The notes under the pieces are model-generated. The model saw only the letters and a program-made list of their open reading frames with translations. It did no database searches and was not told the origin of the DNA. The position numbers and the translations under genes were made by a program. This document shows, in pieces, positions 14,938 through 22,232 of a stretch of DNA of 43,199 nucleotides (position 1 is its first letter; each line of letters begins with the position of its first letter). This DNA comes from Amycolatopsis echigonensis. GTDB taxonomy: Bacteria; Actinomycetota; Actinomycetes; Mycobacteriales; Pseudonocardiaceae. Location: contig NZ_JACJHR010000077.1 in NCBI RefSeq assembly GCF_014174495.1, positions 1 to 43,199 of the forward strand, read 5' to 3'.

Positions 14938-15924
14938 GTGACCAGCGACGACGAGTTCGGCACCCTGCTCGAACGGCACCGGCGCGAGATCCGCGTGCAC
15001 TGCTACCGGATGAGCGGTTCGTTCGAGGAGGCCGAGGACCTCACGCAGGAGGCGTTTCTCCGGGCCTGGAAAGGCCGCCGCGGCTTCGCCGGGCGCGCGA
15101 GCGTGCGGACGTGGTTGTACCGGATCGCCACGAACGTGTGCCTCGACGCACTCGCCCGGCGGCCGCGGCGGGCGCTGCCGGACGAACTAGGCCCGGCGGC
15201 CGACCCGACCGGCGAGATCTCCGCGCTGGACGTGCCGTGGCTCGGGCCGTTCCCCGATCTGCTGCTCGACCCCGCGGCGCCGGACGACACCGGCGCAGCC
15301 ATCGTCGAACGGGAAACCATCGAGCTGGCGTTCCTCGCCACCATCCAGTTGCTCCCGCCTCGGCAGCGTGCCGCGCTGATCCTGCGCGACGTGCTCGATT
15401 GGTCCGCAAAGGACACTGCCGAACTGCTGGGCACTTCAGTGGCCTCGGCGAACAGCGCGCTGCAGCGGGGCCGGGAGACGTTGCGCACCAAGCTGCCCGC
15501 CCGGCGCGCCGAGTGGTCCGCTCCGGACACCACGACCGCGGAGGAAACGGCGCTGCTGCGGAAGTTCATCGCCGCCTACGAATCGGCGGACGTGCAAGCG
15601 GTCGCCGCGCTGCTGAGCGAGGACGCGCGTGCGGTGATGCCGCCGTATTCGTTGTGGTTCGACAGCCGCGACCGGATTCTCGCCGCGCTCGGGCCGAGTT
15701 TCGATCCGCGGTCGCCGTACTACCGGGGCAGTTTCCGGATGGTGCCGGTGCGCGCGAACCGGCAGCCGGCCGTCGCCGGATATCTGCGCGGGCCCGGCGA
15801 ATCGGTTTATCGCGCTTTCGGCGTGTGCGTCCTCACCGTCCGAAACGGACTGGTCACGGCGATGGCCGCGTTCGAAACGGCGGCATTGGCGCCGTACGGA
15901 CTCGCCGAAACGTTCGAAGAATAA
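14938..15924 (+). CDS. ECF sigma factor with C-terminal SnoaL-like domain (SigG-like)
   Basis: 328 residues, longer than the usual 180-200 of an ECF sigma factor. Region 2 (about 8-75) contains HCYRMSGSFEEAEDLTQEAFLRAWKG and WLYRIATNVCLDALARR. Region 4 (about 125-185) contains LLPPRQRAALILRDVLDWSAKDTAELLGTSV. The extra C-terminal part (about 200-320; ETALLRKFIAAYESADVQAVAALLSEDA and onward) looks like a SnoaL/NTF2 fold. In related groups, such as the one containing mycobacterial SigG, this domain controls activity in place of an anti-sigma factor. No anti-sigma gene is adjacent, which agrees with that. GTG 14938 fits a leaderless transcript. A strong hairpin follows the stop. Confidence 0.9.
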   Translation: MTSDDEFGTLLERHRREIRVHCYRMSGSFEEAEDLTQEAFLRAWKGRRGFAGRASVRTWLYRIATNVCLDALARRPRRALPDELGPAADPTGEISALDVPWLGPFPDLLLDPAAPDDTGAAIVERETIELAFLATIQLLPPRQRAALILRDVLDWSAKDTAELLGTSVASANSALQRGRETLRTKLPARRAEWSAPDTTTAEETALLRKFIAAYESADVQAVAALLSEDARAVMPPYSLWFDSRDRILAALGPSFDPRSPYYRGSFRMVPVRANRQPAVAGYLRGPGESVYRAFGVCVLTVRNGLVTAMAAFETAALAPYGLAETFEE

Positions 15925-15928
15925 AGAA

Positions 15929-15970
15929 CGCCCGGGCGGCGATCGCTGGTGTGCGATCGCCGCCCGGGCG
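15929..15970. terminator. 18-bp GC-rich hairpin terminator
   Basis: Arms 15929-15946 and 15953-15970 pair perfectly round the loop TGGTGT. The left arm starts five bases after the sigma-factor stop. The stem is GC-rich but no T-run follows, as is common in actinobacteria. It may also serve the convergent WhiB-like gene. Confidence 0.8.
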
Positions 15971-16057
15971 CAACCACCGAGTTCCGGGCTTCGTGCCGGT
16001 CGTGGTGGGGGAAACTGCTAGCGCCCTCGCCGCCGGGAAATGGTCACCGGCTCGCGG

Positions 16058-16327
16058 TCAGGCGACTCGATGCCGTGCGGCGGCGGAGCCGGTTCGCACC
16101 AGCTTCCGGCGCTCCAGCTCGGTGGTTCCCCCGAAGATCCCGTTGCCGAGACCGTTGTCCAGAGCATAGGAAAGGCATTCCGCGCGGACCGGGCATCGCG
16201 CGCAGACCGCCTTGGCCTTCGCGACCTGCTGCGCCCCGGGACCCATGTCGGAAATCGGGAAGAACAGTTCCGGGTCCTCGTCCTGGCACGCCGCGCGGGC
16301 GAGCCAGCTGGTGGCCGTGAGTTCCAT
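16058..16327 (-). CDS. WhiB-like (Wbl) iron-sulfur regulator
   Basis: 89 residues. Four cysteines at 14, 42, 45 and 51 in the pattern Cys-X27-Cys-X2-Cys-X5-Cys match the 4Fe-4S site of Wbl proteins, which bind the principal sigma factor and respond to oxygen, nitric oxide or development. AACQDEDPELFFP and AKAVCARCPVRAECLSYAL are diagnostic. The usual G(V/I)WGG turn reads GIFGGTTELERR, with Phe replacing the Trp, followed by the basic DNA-contacting tail. A strong AGGAGGTG at 16338-16345 fixes the start. Divergent from the fused sigma-factor gene across a 438-base gap. In related actinomycetes a Wbl gene is often next to the shbA/sigD-type sigma gene, consistent with this order. Confidence 0.93.
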   Translation of the reverse strand: MELTATSWLARAACQDEDPELFFPISDMGPGAQQVAKAKAVCARCPVRAECLSYALDNGLGNGIFGGTTELERRKLVRTGSAAARHRVA

Positions 16328-16765
16328 TGTTGCTTTTCACCTCCTGTCCTCATTGTCGAAGCGTGGTCAACCGACTTCTCCGCGCGCACGGACGCGCCAT
16401 GCCTTCGGAGGGTGTTCGGTGGGCTTTTCCGGCCGAACCGCCCCGGGCCGCGAAGGACCCGGCGGACGACCGGCTTTCCAACTTACCACCGATCACCGCC
16501 CGCGCGCGAAATTTCGATTCAGCTCACATCGCGGACGCGGTTGCCGCCGGACGTGCTACCGCCTCCGCACGGCCGCTCGCCGGTCCCGGGTTTTCCTTTT
16601 TCCGCGCGCCATTTCCCCCTTCCGCCGCGCGCCCGGGCGAACTGCCCGTCCGGCCCAGGTACCCGCCAGCCCCGACCCTAACCCTCGTTCCGTGACCCGA
16701 TCGTTACATCTCACGGGCGCGTCACCGCACCTGTTCGACAAGTGCGGGATCGGGAGGGGGTGCGC
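16328..16765. other. Gene-free divergent promoter region (wbl / sigma)
   Basis: This 438-base stretch holds no convincing gene. It carries the strong wbl ribosome site at 16338-16345, a pyrimidine-rich tract around 16588-16625, and a spaced inverted repeat CCGTGA-N15-TCACGG (16690-16716) about 50 bases upstream of the sigma start. GGGAGG at 16752-16757 serves the sigma gene. The length suggests complex regulation, but I cannot point to clear -35/-10 pairs. Confidence 0.5.
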
Positions 16766-17908
16766 GTGGCGGGGTTCGACGGCTTTTTCCGCGGCGATTT
16801 CCCTCGCCTCGTGGCGTTCCTGTGCGCGGGCGGGCTCGGGCCGCGCACCGCGCGCGAGGTGGCGGTGGAGGCGTTCGTCGAGGAAACCGGGACGTGGCCG
16901 CCGCCGGGAGACCCGCGCGTGGCGGTGCGGCTGACCGCCGTCCGGCTCGCCGCCGAGCAGACGTGGTTCGACGGCGGCGCCCCGCCGGCGGATCCGCCGG
17001 GCGACCGGCTGGCGTCGGTCGTGGAGCGGAACGCGCGCGCGGTCGAACTGCTTTCGACGCTGCCGGAGACCCAGCGCACGGTGCTGACCTGGTCGCTCGA
17101 CGGGTTCTCGCCCGCCGCGATCGCGTCCGCGCTCGACATGGCGGGCACCACAGTCCGCTCGAACCTGCGACACGCGCGGGAACGGCTGAAACACCGGCTC
17201 GGCCTGGCCGGGCGCGAGGAGGCCCTGATGACCGCACTGCGCGAAGCCGCTGCCGCACTGGTCAACGCGTTGCGCTCGGCGCTCGACGTCGAGGACGCGT
17301 TGACCCGGGTGAAAACCGAGGCGACCGTCGTGGCCGCACCGCGGGTTCCGGCCGGCCGGTTCAGTTTGGACGGCCCGGCGCGCGCCGCGATCGAGGGAGA
17401 TCCGGAGGCGGCGCAGGAGCTGCTCGCCGCCGTGCAGCCGCTGATCGTGCGCTACTGCCGGGCCCGACTGGGCGGAGCCGACGCGTACTCCTCGGCCGAC
17501 GACGTGGCGCAGGAAGTCTGCCTGGCGTTGCTGACGGCGCTGCCCGGCTATCGGCAGCAGGGGCGGCCGTTTCTCGCTTTCGTTTACGGGATCGCGCAGC
17601 ACAAGGTGGCTGACGCGCACCGGGCGCACGCGCGCAACCGGACCGAGACGGTGGCCGAATTGCCGGAGGTGCCGGATCTCGCCGACCGACCGGAGGAACG
17701 GGCACTGCGCGCTGAGCTGAACCGGCAGCTGGCTCAGCTGCTGCGGTTGTTGCCGGAGCGACAGCGGGAGATCGTGCTGCTGCGCGTCGTAGTCGGACTG
17801 TCCGCCGAGGAAACGGCTGAAGCGGTCGGCTCCACCCCGGGCGCGGTCCGGGTCGCGCAATACCGCGCCCTGCTGCGGCTCCGCTCAGCTCTCGAACGAC
17901 GACGCTGA
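16766..17908 (+). CDS. Tandem two-module sigma-70 factor (ECF-like plus ShbA/SigD-like)
   Basis: 380 residues holding two sigma-like units in one frame. The first (about 1-165) has an ECF-type region 2 and a region 4 (LLSTLPETQRTVLTWSLDGF, then AAIASALDMAGTTVRSNLRHARERLK). A linker of about 40 residues, which includes Ala-rich helix, follows. The second (about 195-380) has region 2 (DDVAQEVCLALLTALPGY and AFVYGIAQHKVADAHRAHARN) and region 4 (LLPERQREIVLLRVVVGLSAEETAEAVGSTPGAVRV), resembling ShbA/SigD. No stop or separate ribosome site is seen between them. The start GTG 16766 has GGGAGG eight bases upstream. The second unit may drive a growth-essential sigma promoter, and the first may be a regulatory copy. 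The last 24 bases overlap the convergent LysR gene. Confidence 0.85.
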   Translation: MAGFDGFFRGDFPRLVAFLCAGGLGPRTAREVAVEAFVEETGTWPPPGDPRVAVRLTAVRLAAEQTWFDGGAPPADPPGDRLASVVERNARAVELLSTLPETQRTVLTWSLDGFSPAAIASALDMAGTTVRSNLRHARERLKHRLGLAGREEALMTALREAAAALVNALRSALDVEDALTRVKTEATVVAAPRVPAGRFSLDGPARAAIEGDPEAAQELLAAVQPLIVRYCRARLGGADAYSSADDVAQEVCLALLTALPGYRQQGRPFLAFVYGIAQHKVADAHRAHARNRTETVAELPEVPDLADRPEERALRAELNRQLAQLLRLLPERQREIVLLRVVVGLSAEETAEAVGSTPGAVRVAQYRALLRLRSALERRR

Positions 17909-18748
17909 CCCGATCCGCGCCACCACGAACTCCGCCAGCGCCGCGACCGGCCCCTCGCTGGCGTCCCGGGAGAGCAGGATGAAATCCACGTCGCCCGGGT
18001 CCGGGAGGCCGAGCTCGGCGGGCAGTTCGACCAGGTCGGACGGCACCAGGCTCCGGGCGTGCACCGTGATCCCGAGCCCCGCGGCCGCCGCGGCGCGCAG
18101 GCCGGTCAGGCTGGACGTCAGGCAGGCCGCGCGCCATTCCAGCCCGGCGCGCTCCAGCGTTTCGACCGCCAGCTGCCGGGTGACCGACGGCATCGGGTAC
18201 TGCACCAGCGGCACCGGGTCGCCGGGGGTGAGTTCCGTCGCCGCCGAGCCGATCCACACCAGCGGTTCGCGGCGCAGCAGCCGTCCCGGGCCGGGCGCAC
18301 CCGGGCGGCGTTTGCCGAGCACCAGGTCGAGGCGTCCTTCGGCGATCCGGCGAGCGAGCACATCGGACAGTTCGACGTGCAGCTCGACGTCCACCAGCGG
18401 ATGGCTTTCCCGCAGCCGACGCAGGATTTCCGGCAGCTCGCCGAGCGCGAAATCCTCCGACACTCCGAACCGGACCCGGCCGCGCACCTGCGCGCCGCGG
18501 AAATGCCGCGCCGCGCGCTCCTCGGTGTCCACAATGGTCTGTGCGAAACCGAGCATCGCCTGCCCGCGCGCGGTCAGGTCGACCGCGTGCGTGTCCCGGG
18601 CGAACAGCAGCCCGCCGGCCTCGGACTCGAGCCGCCGGATGTGCTGGCTGATTGTGGGCTGCCCCACACCCAACCGCCGCGCTGCCGCCGTGAAGCTGCG
18701 AGTTTCCGCCACCGCAAGGAAAGACCGGCACAACCGCGGATCCAGCAT
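17885..18748 (-). CDS. LysR-family transcriptional regulator
   Basis: 287 residues. The N-terminal winged helix-turn-helix is classic (SFLAVAETRSFTAAARRLGVG, then QPTISQHIRRLESEAG). A linker helix leads to a periplasmic-binding-like effector domain from about residue 90 (RFGVSEDFALGELPEILRRL and onward). The ATG start fits a leaderless transcript from a promoter at 18757-18785. Divergent from a bile-acid-symporter-like carrier across 97 bases, so it most likely regulates that carrier and itself. Its 3' end overlaps the sigma gene by 24 bases. Confidence 0.92.
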   Translation of the reverse strand: MLDPRLCRSFLAVAETRSFTAAARRLGVGQPTISQHIRRLESEAGGLLFARDTHAVDLTARGQAMLGFAQTIVDTEERAARHFRGAQVRGRVRFGVSEDFALGELPEILRRLRESHPLVDVELHVELSDVLARRIAEGRLDLVLGKRRPGAPGPGRLLRREPLVWIGSAATELTPGDPVPLVQYPMPSVTRQLAVETLERAGLEWRAACLTSSLTGLRAAAAAGLGITVHARSLVPSDLVELPAELGLPDPGDVDFILLSRDASEGPVAALAEFVVARIGSASSFES

Positions 18749-18756
18749 GCGTCACA

Positions 18757-18785
18757 TCTTATCTGCTTTCACAATGACAGTCAGT
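18757..18785 (-). promoter_or_regulatory. lysR promoter, leaderless
   Basis: On the minus strand CTGACT (18785-18780) and TAAGAT (18762-18757) are 17 bases apart. The ATG at 18748 begins where transcription should start. A TACAGT on the other strand at 18786-18791 may belong to the divergent carrier gene, so the two promoters sit face to face. Confidence 0.5.
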
Positions 18786-18845
18786 ACAGTAATCGGGGTT
18801 CCGAATGACCGTCGGCGACGAGAGAATGGCGGGGAAAGGAGTTCC

Positions 18846-19880
18846 ATGACCACCGTGCTCGCCTCGCTCGCCCGCCCCGTCTCGGCTGTGCTCGCCAAGC
18901 TGCGGATCGACCCGTTCATCGCCCTGATCCTCGTCACCGTAGGCATCGCCTCGCTGCTGCCGGCGTCCGGCGCGGTCGCGACCGGGTTCGGCGTCGTGAC
19001 GAAGATCGCGGTCGGGCTGCTGTTCTTCCTTTACGGCGCACGGCTTTCCAGTCAGGAAGCGGTCGAGGGGATGCGGCACTGGCGGTTGCACGTCACGGTG
19101 CTCTGCGCCACTTTTGTGCTCTTCCCGCTGCTGGGACTGGCCGCGTCGGTCCTCTCCCCCGGGCTGCTGACGTCGCCGCTGTACACCGGCGTGCTGTTCC
19201 TCTGCCTGCTGCCGTCGACCGTGCAGTCGTCGATCGCGTTCACCTCGATCGCGAAGGGCAACGTCGCGGCGGCGATCTGCAGCGCGTCGCTGTCCAACCT
19301 GCTCGGCATCGTGCTGACGCCGCTGCTCGTCGCGCTGGTGCTGTCGACCGACGGCCCGGGTGTGAGCGGTTCGGCGGTGCTGGACATCGTGCTGCAGTTG
19401 CTGGTGCCGTTCGTGGCCGGGCAGCTGGCGCGCCGCTGGATCGGCGGCTGGGTGCAGCGGCATTCCGCGCCGCTGAAGATCGTCGACCGCGGTTCGATCC
19501 TGCTGGTGGTGTACACCGCGTTCAGCGAGGGGATGACCGAGGGCATCTGGCATCAGCTGGACCTCGGCCCGCTGCTGGCGCTCGTCGCGGTCTGCTGCGT
19601 CCTGCTGGCGGCGGTGCTCGGCGCGACGAGCGGCGGCGCGAGGCTGCTCGGGTTCGCCCGCGCGGACCGGATCACGATCATGTTCTGCGGGTCGAAGAAG
19701 AGCCTCGCGAGCGGCCTGCCGATGGCGACGGTGCTGTTCGGGCACGCCGAGGTCGGGCTGATCGTGCTGCCGCTGATGCTCTTCCACCAGATTCAGCTGA
19801 TCGTGTGCGCGGCACTGGCGCGCCGGTACGCCCGGCAGGCGGCCGCCGAGGAGCCGGGAGAACTCGCGGCGGTCGGCTGA
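18846..19880 (+). CDS. Bile acid:sodium symporter-like carrier (SBF-like/YfeH type)
   Basis: 344 residues with about ten hydrophobic helices. The features match the SBF-like group (PF13593-like): LLFFLYGARLSSQEAVEG after the second helix, LCLLPSTVQSSIAFTSIAKGNVAAAICSASLSNLLGI, and FCGSKKSLASGLPMATVLFG in the later half. The two broken, Asn/Ser-rich segments form the ion-binding crossover of this fold. ATG 18846 is preceded by GGAAAGGAG about five bases upstream. The substrate is unknown; family members move organic anions with sodium or protons. The divergent LysR regulator presumably responds to the substrate. Confidence 0.9.
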   Translation: MTTVLASLARPVSAVLAKLRIDPFIALILVTVGIASLLPASGAVATGFGVVTKIAVGLLFFLYGARLSSQEAVEGMRHWRLHVTVLCATFVLFPLLGLAASVLSPGLLTSPLYTGVLFLCLLPSTVQSSIAFTSIAKGNVAAAICSASLSNLLGIVLTPLLVALVLSTDGPGVSGSAVLDIVLQLLVPFVAGQLARRWIGGWVQRHSAPLKIVDRGSILLVVYTAFSEGMTEGIWHQLDLGPLLALVAVCCVLLAAVLGATSGGARLLGFARADRITIMFCGSKKSLASGLPMATVLFGHAEVGLIVLPLMLFHQIQLIVCAALARRYARQAAAEEPGELAAVG

Positions 19881-19890
19881 CGTTGACCGC

Positions 19891-20346
19891 GTGCGCCAGT
19901 TCCAGCGCCGGGGCAACGGCGTCTTGCGGCGGCTGAACTACCGCGCCGTGCACGGCGGCAAGTCGGCCGCGCTGATCTTCTGGGAGCCCGCCGACGCGCC
20001 GCGGCTGCCGCACGGTTCGCCGGAGTACCTGGTCGGCGCGGGCGAGTCCGCCCCGGCCGAAACGATCGGGCTGCCGATCTCCCACAGCGTCGGCATGGCG
20101 GATTTCCTCGACCAGCTGACCGGGAAGTCGTTCTCGCAGGCGCTGCACTTCCTGCTCGGCGACCTGGACCGCCGGTCGCCGCCGGAACTGGCGGGCTGGA
20201 TGGCGGGCTACGCGCGTGGGACAGCCGATCTGACCGTCGCGGACACGCCGTTCTCCTACGTCCAGCCAGAAATCACGCCGCTTGCCCGGGTCGTGGTCGC
20301 GAGCTCGTTGTATGTCGAGTTCACGAGCGCTCCGGAGCCGGACTGA
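19891..20346 (+). CDS. Hypothetical protein, 151 residues
   Basis: It starts with GTG ten bases after the carrier stop and so may be read on the same mRNA. No signal peptide or membrane span. There is a mixed beta/alpha pattern with FWEPADAPRLPHGSPEYLVGAGES, a central ISHSVGMADFLDQLTGKSF, and an aromatic-acidic end. An internal segment reads ALHFLLGDLDRR. I recognise no family and see no catalytic motif. Codon use is like its neighbours, so it is likely a real gene. No ribosome site is clear; TTGACC just upstream could be a -35 element or only sequence context. Confidence 0.6.
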   Translation: MRQFQRRGNGVLRRLNYRAVHGGKSAALIFWEPADAPRLPHGSPEYLVGAGESAPAETIGLPISHSVGMADFLDQLTGKSFSQALHFLLGDLDRRSPPELAGWMAGYARGTADLTVADTPFSYVQPEITPLARVVVASSLYVEFTSAPEPD

Positions 20347-20554
20347 CCGCGCTCGCCGGTGTCAACGCCCAGCCGGAAAACCAGTGGAGCAGTGCCCGGG
20401 TCCGCGGCTACCCTCGCCCGACCCGTGTCGGCTAGGCAAGGACGTGCCGTTGTCCATCGCGTGAGGCATCCCAAGCTCTGATCTCGTCGCGCGCCGCGTT
20501 TGCGCGCCGCGCTTCTTCGTGCTGCGGAATTCTCACTGGAATCGGTGTACTCCT

Positions 20555-21103
20555 GTGCTCTATCACTGGACAGTCCTGCCCACTTGCCTGCCGCTCGTCC
20601 GGCGGCGCTGCCATGCCTGCACGTCCGGACGCTTCCGGGCAGACGGCAAGTTCCGTGTCAATGCCAACCACAAACTCATCGACGCCTGGCTTCTCGTGCT
20701 CTGCACCGGCTGCGGGGAAACGGCGAAACTCACCGTGTTCGAACGGGCGAGGTTGCGCTCGGTCCGGCCGGAGCTGCTGGATCGCTTGCACCACAACGAT
20801 CCCGGCCTCGCCGCCGAGTTGCTCCAGGATCCGGTCCTGCAACGGCGCAACCGCATCGCGCTCGACTGGGACGGCGCCTGGCGGCTCGAGACCGGTGGTC
20901 CAGACCGTGTGGACCAGGACGCGATCGACGTCGCGGTCGGCTTCGCGGCCCGGATCCCGGTCCGGCCGGTGCGGCTGATCGCCGAGGGCTGCGGTCTTTC
21001 CCGAGCCGAGGTCGAGCGGCTGCTCGCCGAGGGGAAGGTCGTGTCGGCGGTCCGGCTGGGCGGCAAGCTCTCCGGCGACTTCGCCTTCACGCTCAAGTAC
21101 TGA
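20555..21103 (+). CDS. DUF1062-like zinc-ribbon protein
   Basis: 182 residues from GTG 20555. An in-frame GTG at 20519 would give 194, and the start is uncertain since neither has a strong ribosome site. Two Cys-X2-Cys pairs (RRRCHAC and VLCTGCGE) about 40 residues apart form a probable zinc site. Between them lies RFRADGKFRVNANHKLIDAWLL, the core of the DUF1062 family. The C-terminal half is helical, with a short S4-like piece (GLSRAEVERLLAEGKVVS) at about residue 145-165 that resembles an RNA-binding S4 segment. Molecular role unknown. A hairpin follows the stop. Confidence 0.75.
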   Translation: MLYHWTVLPTCLPLVRRRCHACTSGRFRADGKFRVNANHKLIDAWLLVLCTGCGETAKLTVFERARLRSVRPELLDRLHHNDPGLAAELLQDPVLQRRNRIALDWDGAWRLETGGPDRVDQDAIDVAVGFAARIPVRPVRLIAEGCGLSRAEVERLLAEGKVVSAVRLGGKLSGDFAFTLKY

Positions 21104-21117
21104 GCCGCACCGAAAAG

Positions 21118-21160
21118 CCGTGCGGGAACCCTGGGGCATCCCTCGGGGTTCCCCGCACGG
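21118..21160 (+). terminator. Hairpin terminator after DUF1062-like gene
   Basis: CCGTGCGGG-AACCC pairs with GGGGTTCCCCGCACGG across a short loop, with one bulged base. It begins 15 bases after the stop codon. Confidence 0.7.
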
Positions 21161-21470
21161 ACAACCGGCACCGTCTGTCCACAGCGGACTGGGCGGGGAC
21201 CGCGCCCGGCTTCCGCTCGCATGAGCGCGAACCGCGAACCCGGGCAACAGCGGTGCCTGAACGGGCAATCGTGCGTAACCCGGTGCGGCGAAAGGCGTTG
21301 CCGAGGGCCCGCGCCCCGGGGCGGAGGCGGCGCTTGCCCCGCCGTCCGTGCACTGGTGTTCAGAAGGGAACAACGCGGCGACAACCCGTAGACCGGCGCT
21401 TACCGTAAGTCCGCAGTCTCCCCCTGCTCTCCGTATCGGCCGAACGAAGGGCAACCGCGGCGACGTCGGC

Positions 21471-21488
21471 GGTCTGGCATGCCAGGCC
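21471..21488. promoter_or_regulatory. Palindrome in the ESX operon leader
   Basis: CTGGCATGCCAG (21474-21485) is a perfect 12-base palindrome that extends to 18 bases with one mismatched pair. It lies 35 bases before the esxB-like start, where a regulator could bind or a short hairpin form near the ribosome site. Confidence 0.35.
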
Positions 21489-21522
21489 GTCATATCCGGA
21501 GAACCCGATCAGAGGAGAAAGC

Positions 21523-21861
21523 ATGGCTTCGCAGGACGGCGCCCGCGTCGACACCAACGTCATGCGCAAGGGCGCGCAGACGATCAGCGACACCGGGCAG
21601 AACATCACCGGCGTGAACCAGAAGGTCGACGGCACCATGCAGACGCTGTTCGGCACCTGGCGGTCGGACTCGGCGAACGTGTTCAACCAGGCCATGGGCC
21701 AGTTCGATCAGACGGTCCGCAAGATCGTGCAGAAGCTGGACGAGCTCGCGCAGAACGTGCAGACCTCGGCGAGCGAGTACGACAGCCGGGACTCGGACAA
21801 CACCTCCACCGCCCACAACGCGGCCGCGGTCATCGGCGGCGGCGGTCTGCAGGGCTTCTGA
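21523..21861 (+). CDS. esxB: WXG100 protein, EsxB (CFP-10)-like
   Basis: 112 residues with the helix-turn-helix hairpin of WXG100 proteins. The WXG turn reads W-R-S (LFGTWRSDSANVF), a relaxed version of the motif. The C-terminal flexible tail carries YDSRD, matching the YxxxD/E secretion signal found on the CFP-10 partner of each Esx pair, where EccC recognises it. The ribosome site AGAGGAG stands eight bases before ATG. The EsxA-like gene follows after 31 bases, giving the usual heterodimer. First gene of an 11-gene-plus co-directional unit. A C-terminal Gly-rich tail (AVIGGGGLQGF) is longer than in CFP-10. Confidence 0.9.
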   Translation: MASQDGARVDTNVMRKGAQTISDTGQNITGVNQKVDGTMQTLFGTWRSDSANVFNQAMGQFDQTVRKIVQKLDELAQNVQTSASEYDSRDSDNTSTAHNAAAVIGGGGLQGF

Positions 21862-21892
21862 TCCCCTTCCTTCCCACGAAAGGACACTTCTC

Positions 21893-22192
21893 ATGGCTTT
21901 GGGCCAGTTCCAGATCAGCTTCGCGACCATGCAGGACACCGTCGGGCAGGCGAAGCAGCAGTCCAACCAGATCACCGAGCTGCTGGACCAGATGAAGGCC
22001 GTCATCGAGGGCCAGCGCGAAAACTGGACCGGTGTCGCGGCGGACATGTTCCACGAGACCTACACCTACTGCCACCAGGCGGCGCTCACCCTGCCGCAGG
22101 CGCTGGACGCCGCTTCGCAGACCCTCGCGCAGATCAACGAGGGCACCTCCAACACCGAGGGCAACAACGCCAAGCGGTTCGCCGCGAACTGA
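21893..22192 (+). CDS. esxA: WXG100 protein, EsxA (ESAT-6)-like
   Basis: 99 residues, the family's normal length. The motif W-T-G in QRENWTGVAADMFHE marks the turn between two helices. No YxxxD/E signal is seen at the C-terminus, as usual for the ESAT-6 partner. A good ribosome site (GAAAGGA) precedes ATG 21893. Expected to form a 1:1 dimer with the gene product just upstream and to be exported together by the ESX machine encoded downstream. Confidence 0.92.
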   Translation: MALGQFQISFATMQDTVGQAKQQSNQITELLDQMKAVIEGQRENWTGVAADMFHETYTYCHQAALTLPQALDAASQTLAQINEGTSNTEGNNAKRFAAN

Positions 22193-22232
22193 GGCCGTTC
22201 CCCCGCGGAGACGGAAAGGAGGGCGAACGACG

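Larger units (their letters stand above)
21104..21522. other. Gene-free region upstream of the ESX operon
   Basis: 419 bases without a convincing gene. It holds the terminator of the DUF1062-like gene (21118-21160), a small palindrome CTTAC-C-GTAAG (21399-21409), a larger palindrome at 21471-21488, and the ribosome site AGAGGAG just before the first esx gene. The long leader is the expected place for the ESX promoter, but no clear -35/-10 pair could be fixed by eye. Confidence 0.5.

Noticed and set aside
20347..20554. Possible tRNA or small RNA in the gap before the DUF1062-like gene
   Set aside because: No cloverleaf, CCA end or T-loop sequence could be assembled; only short weak stems are present.
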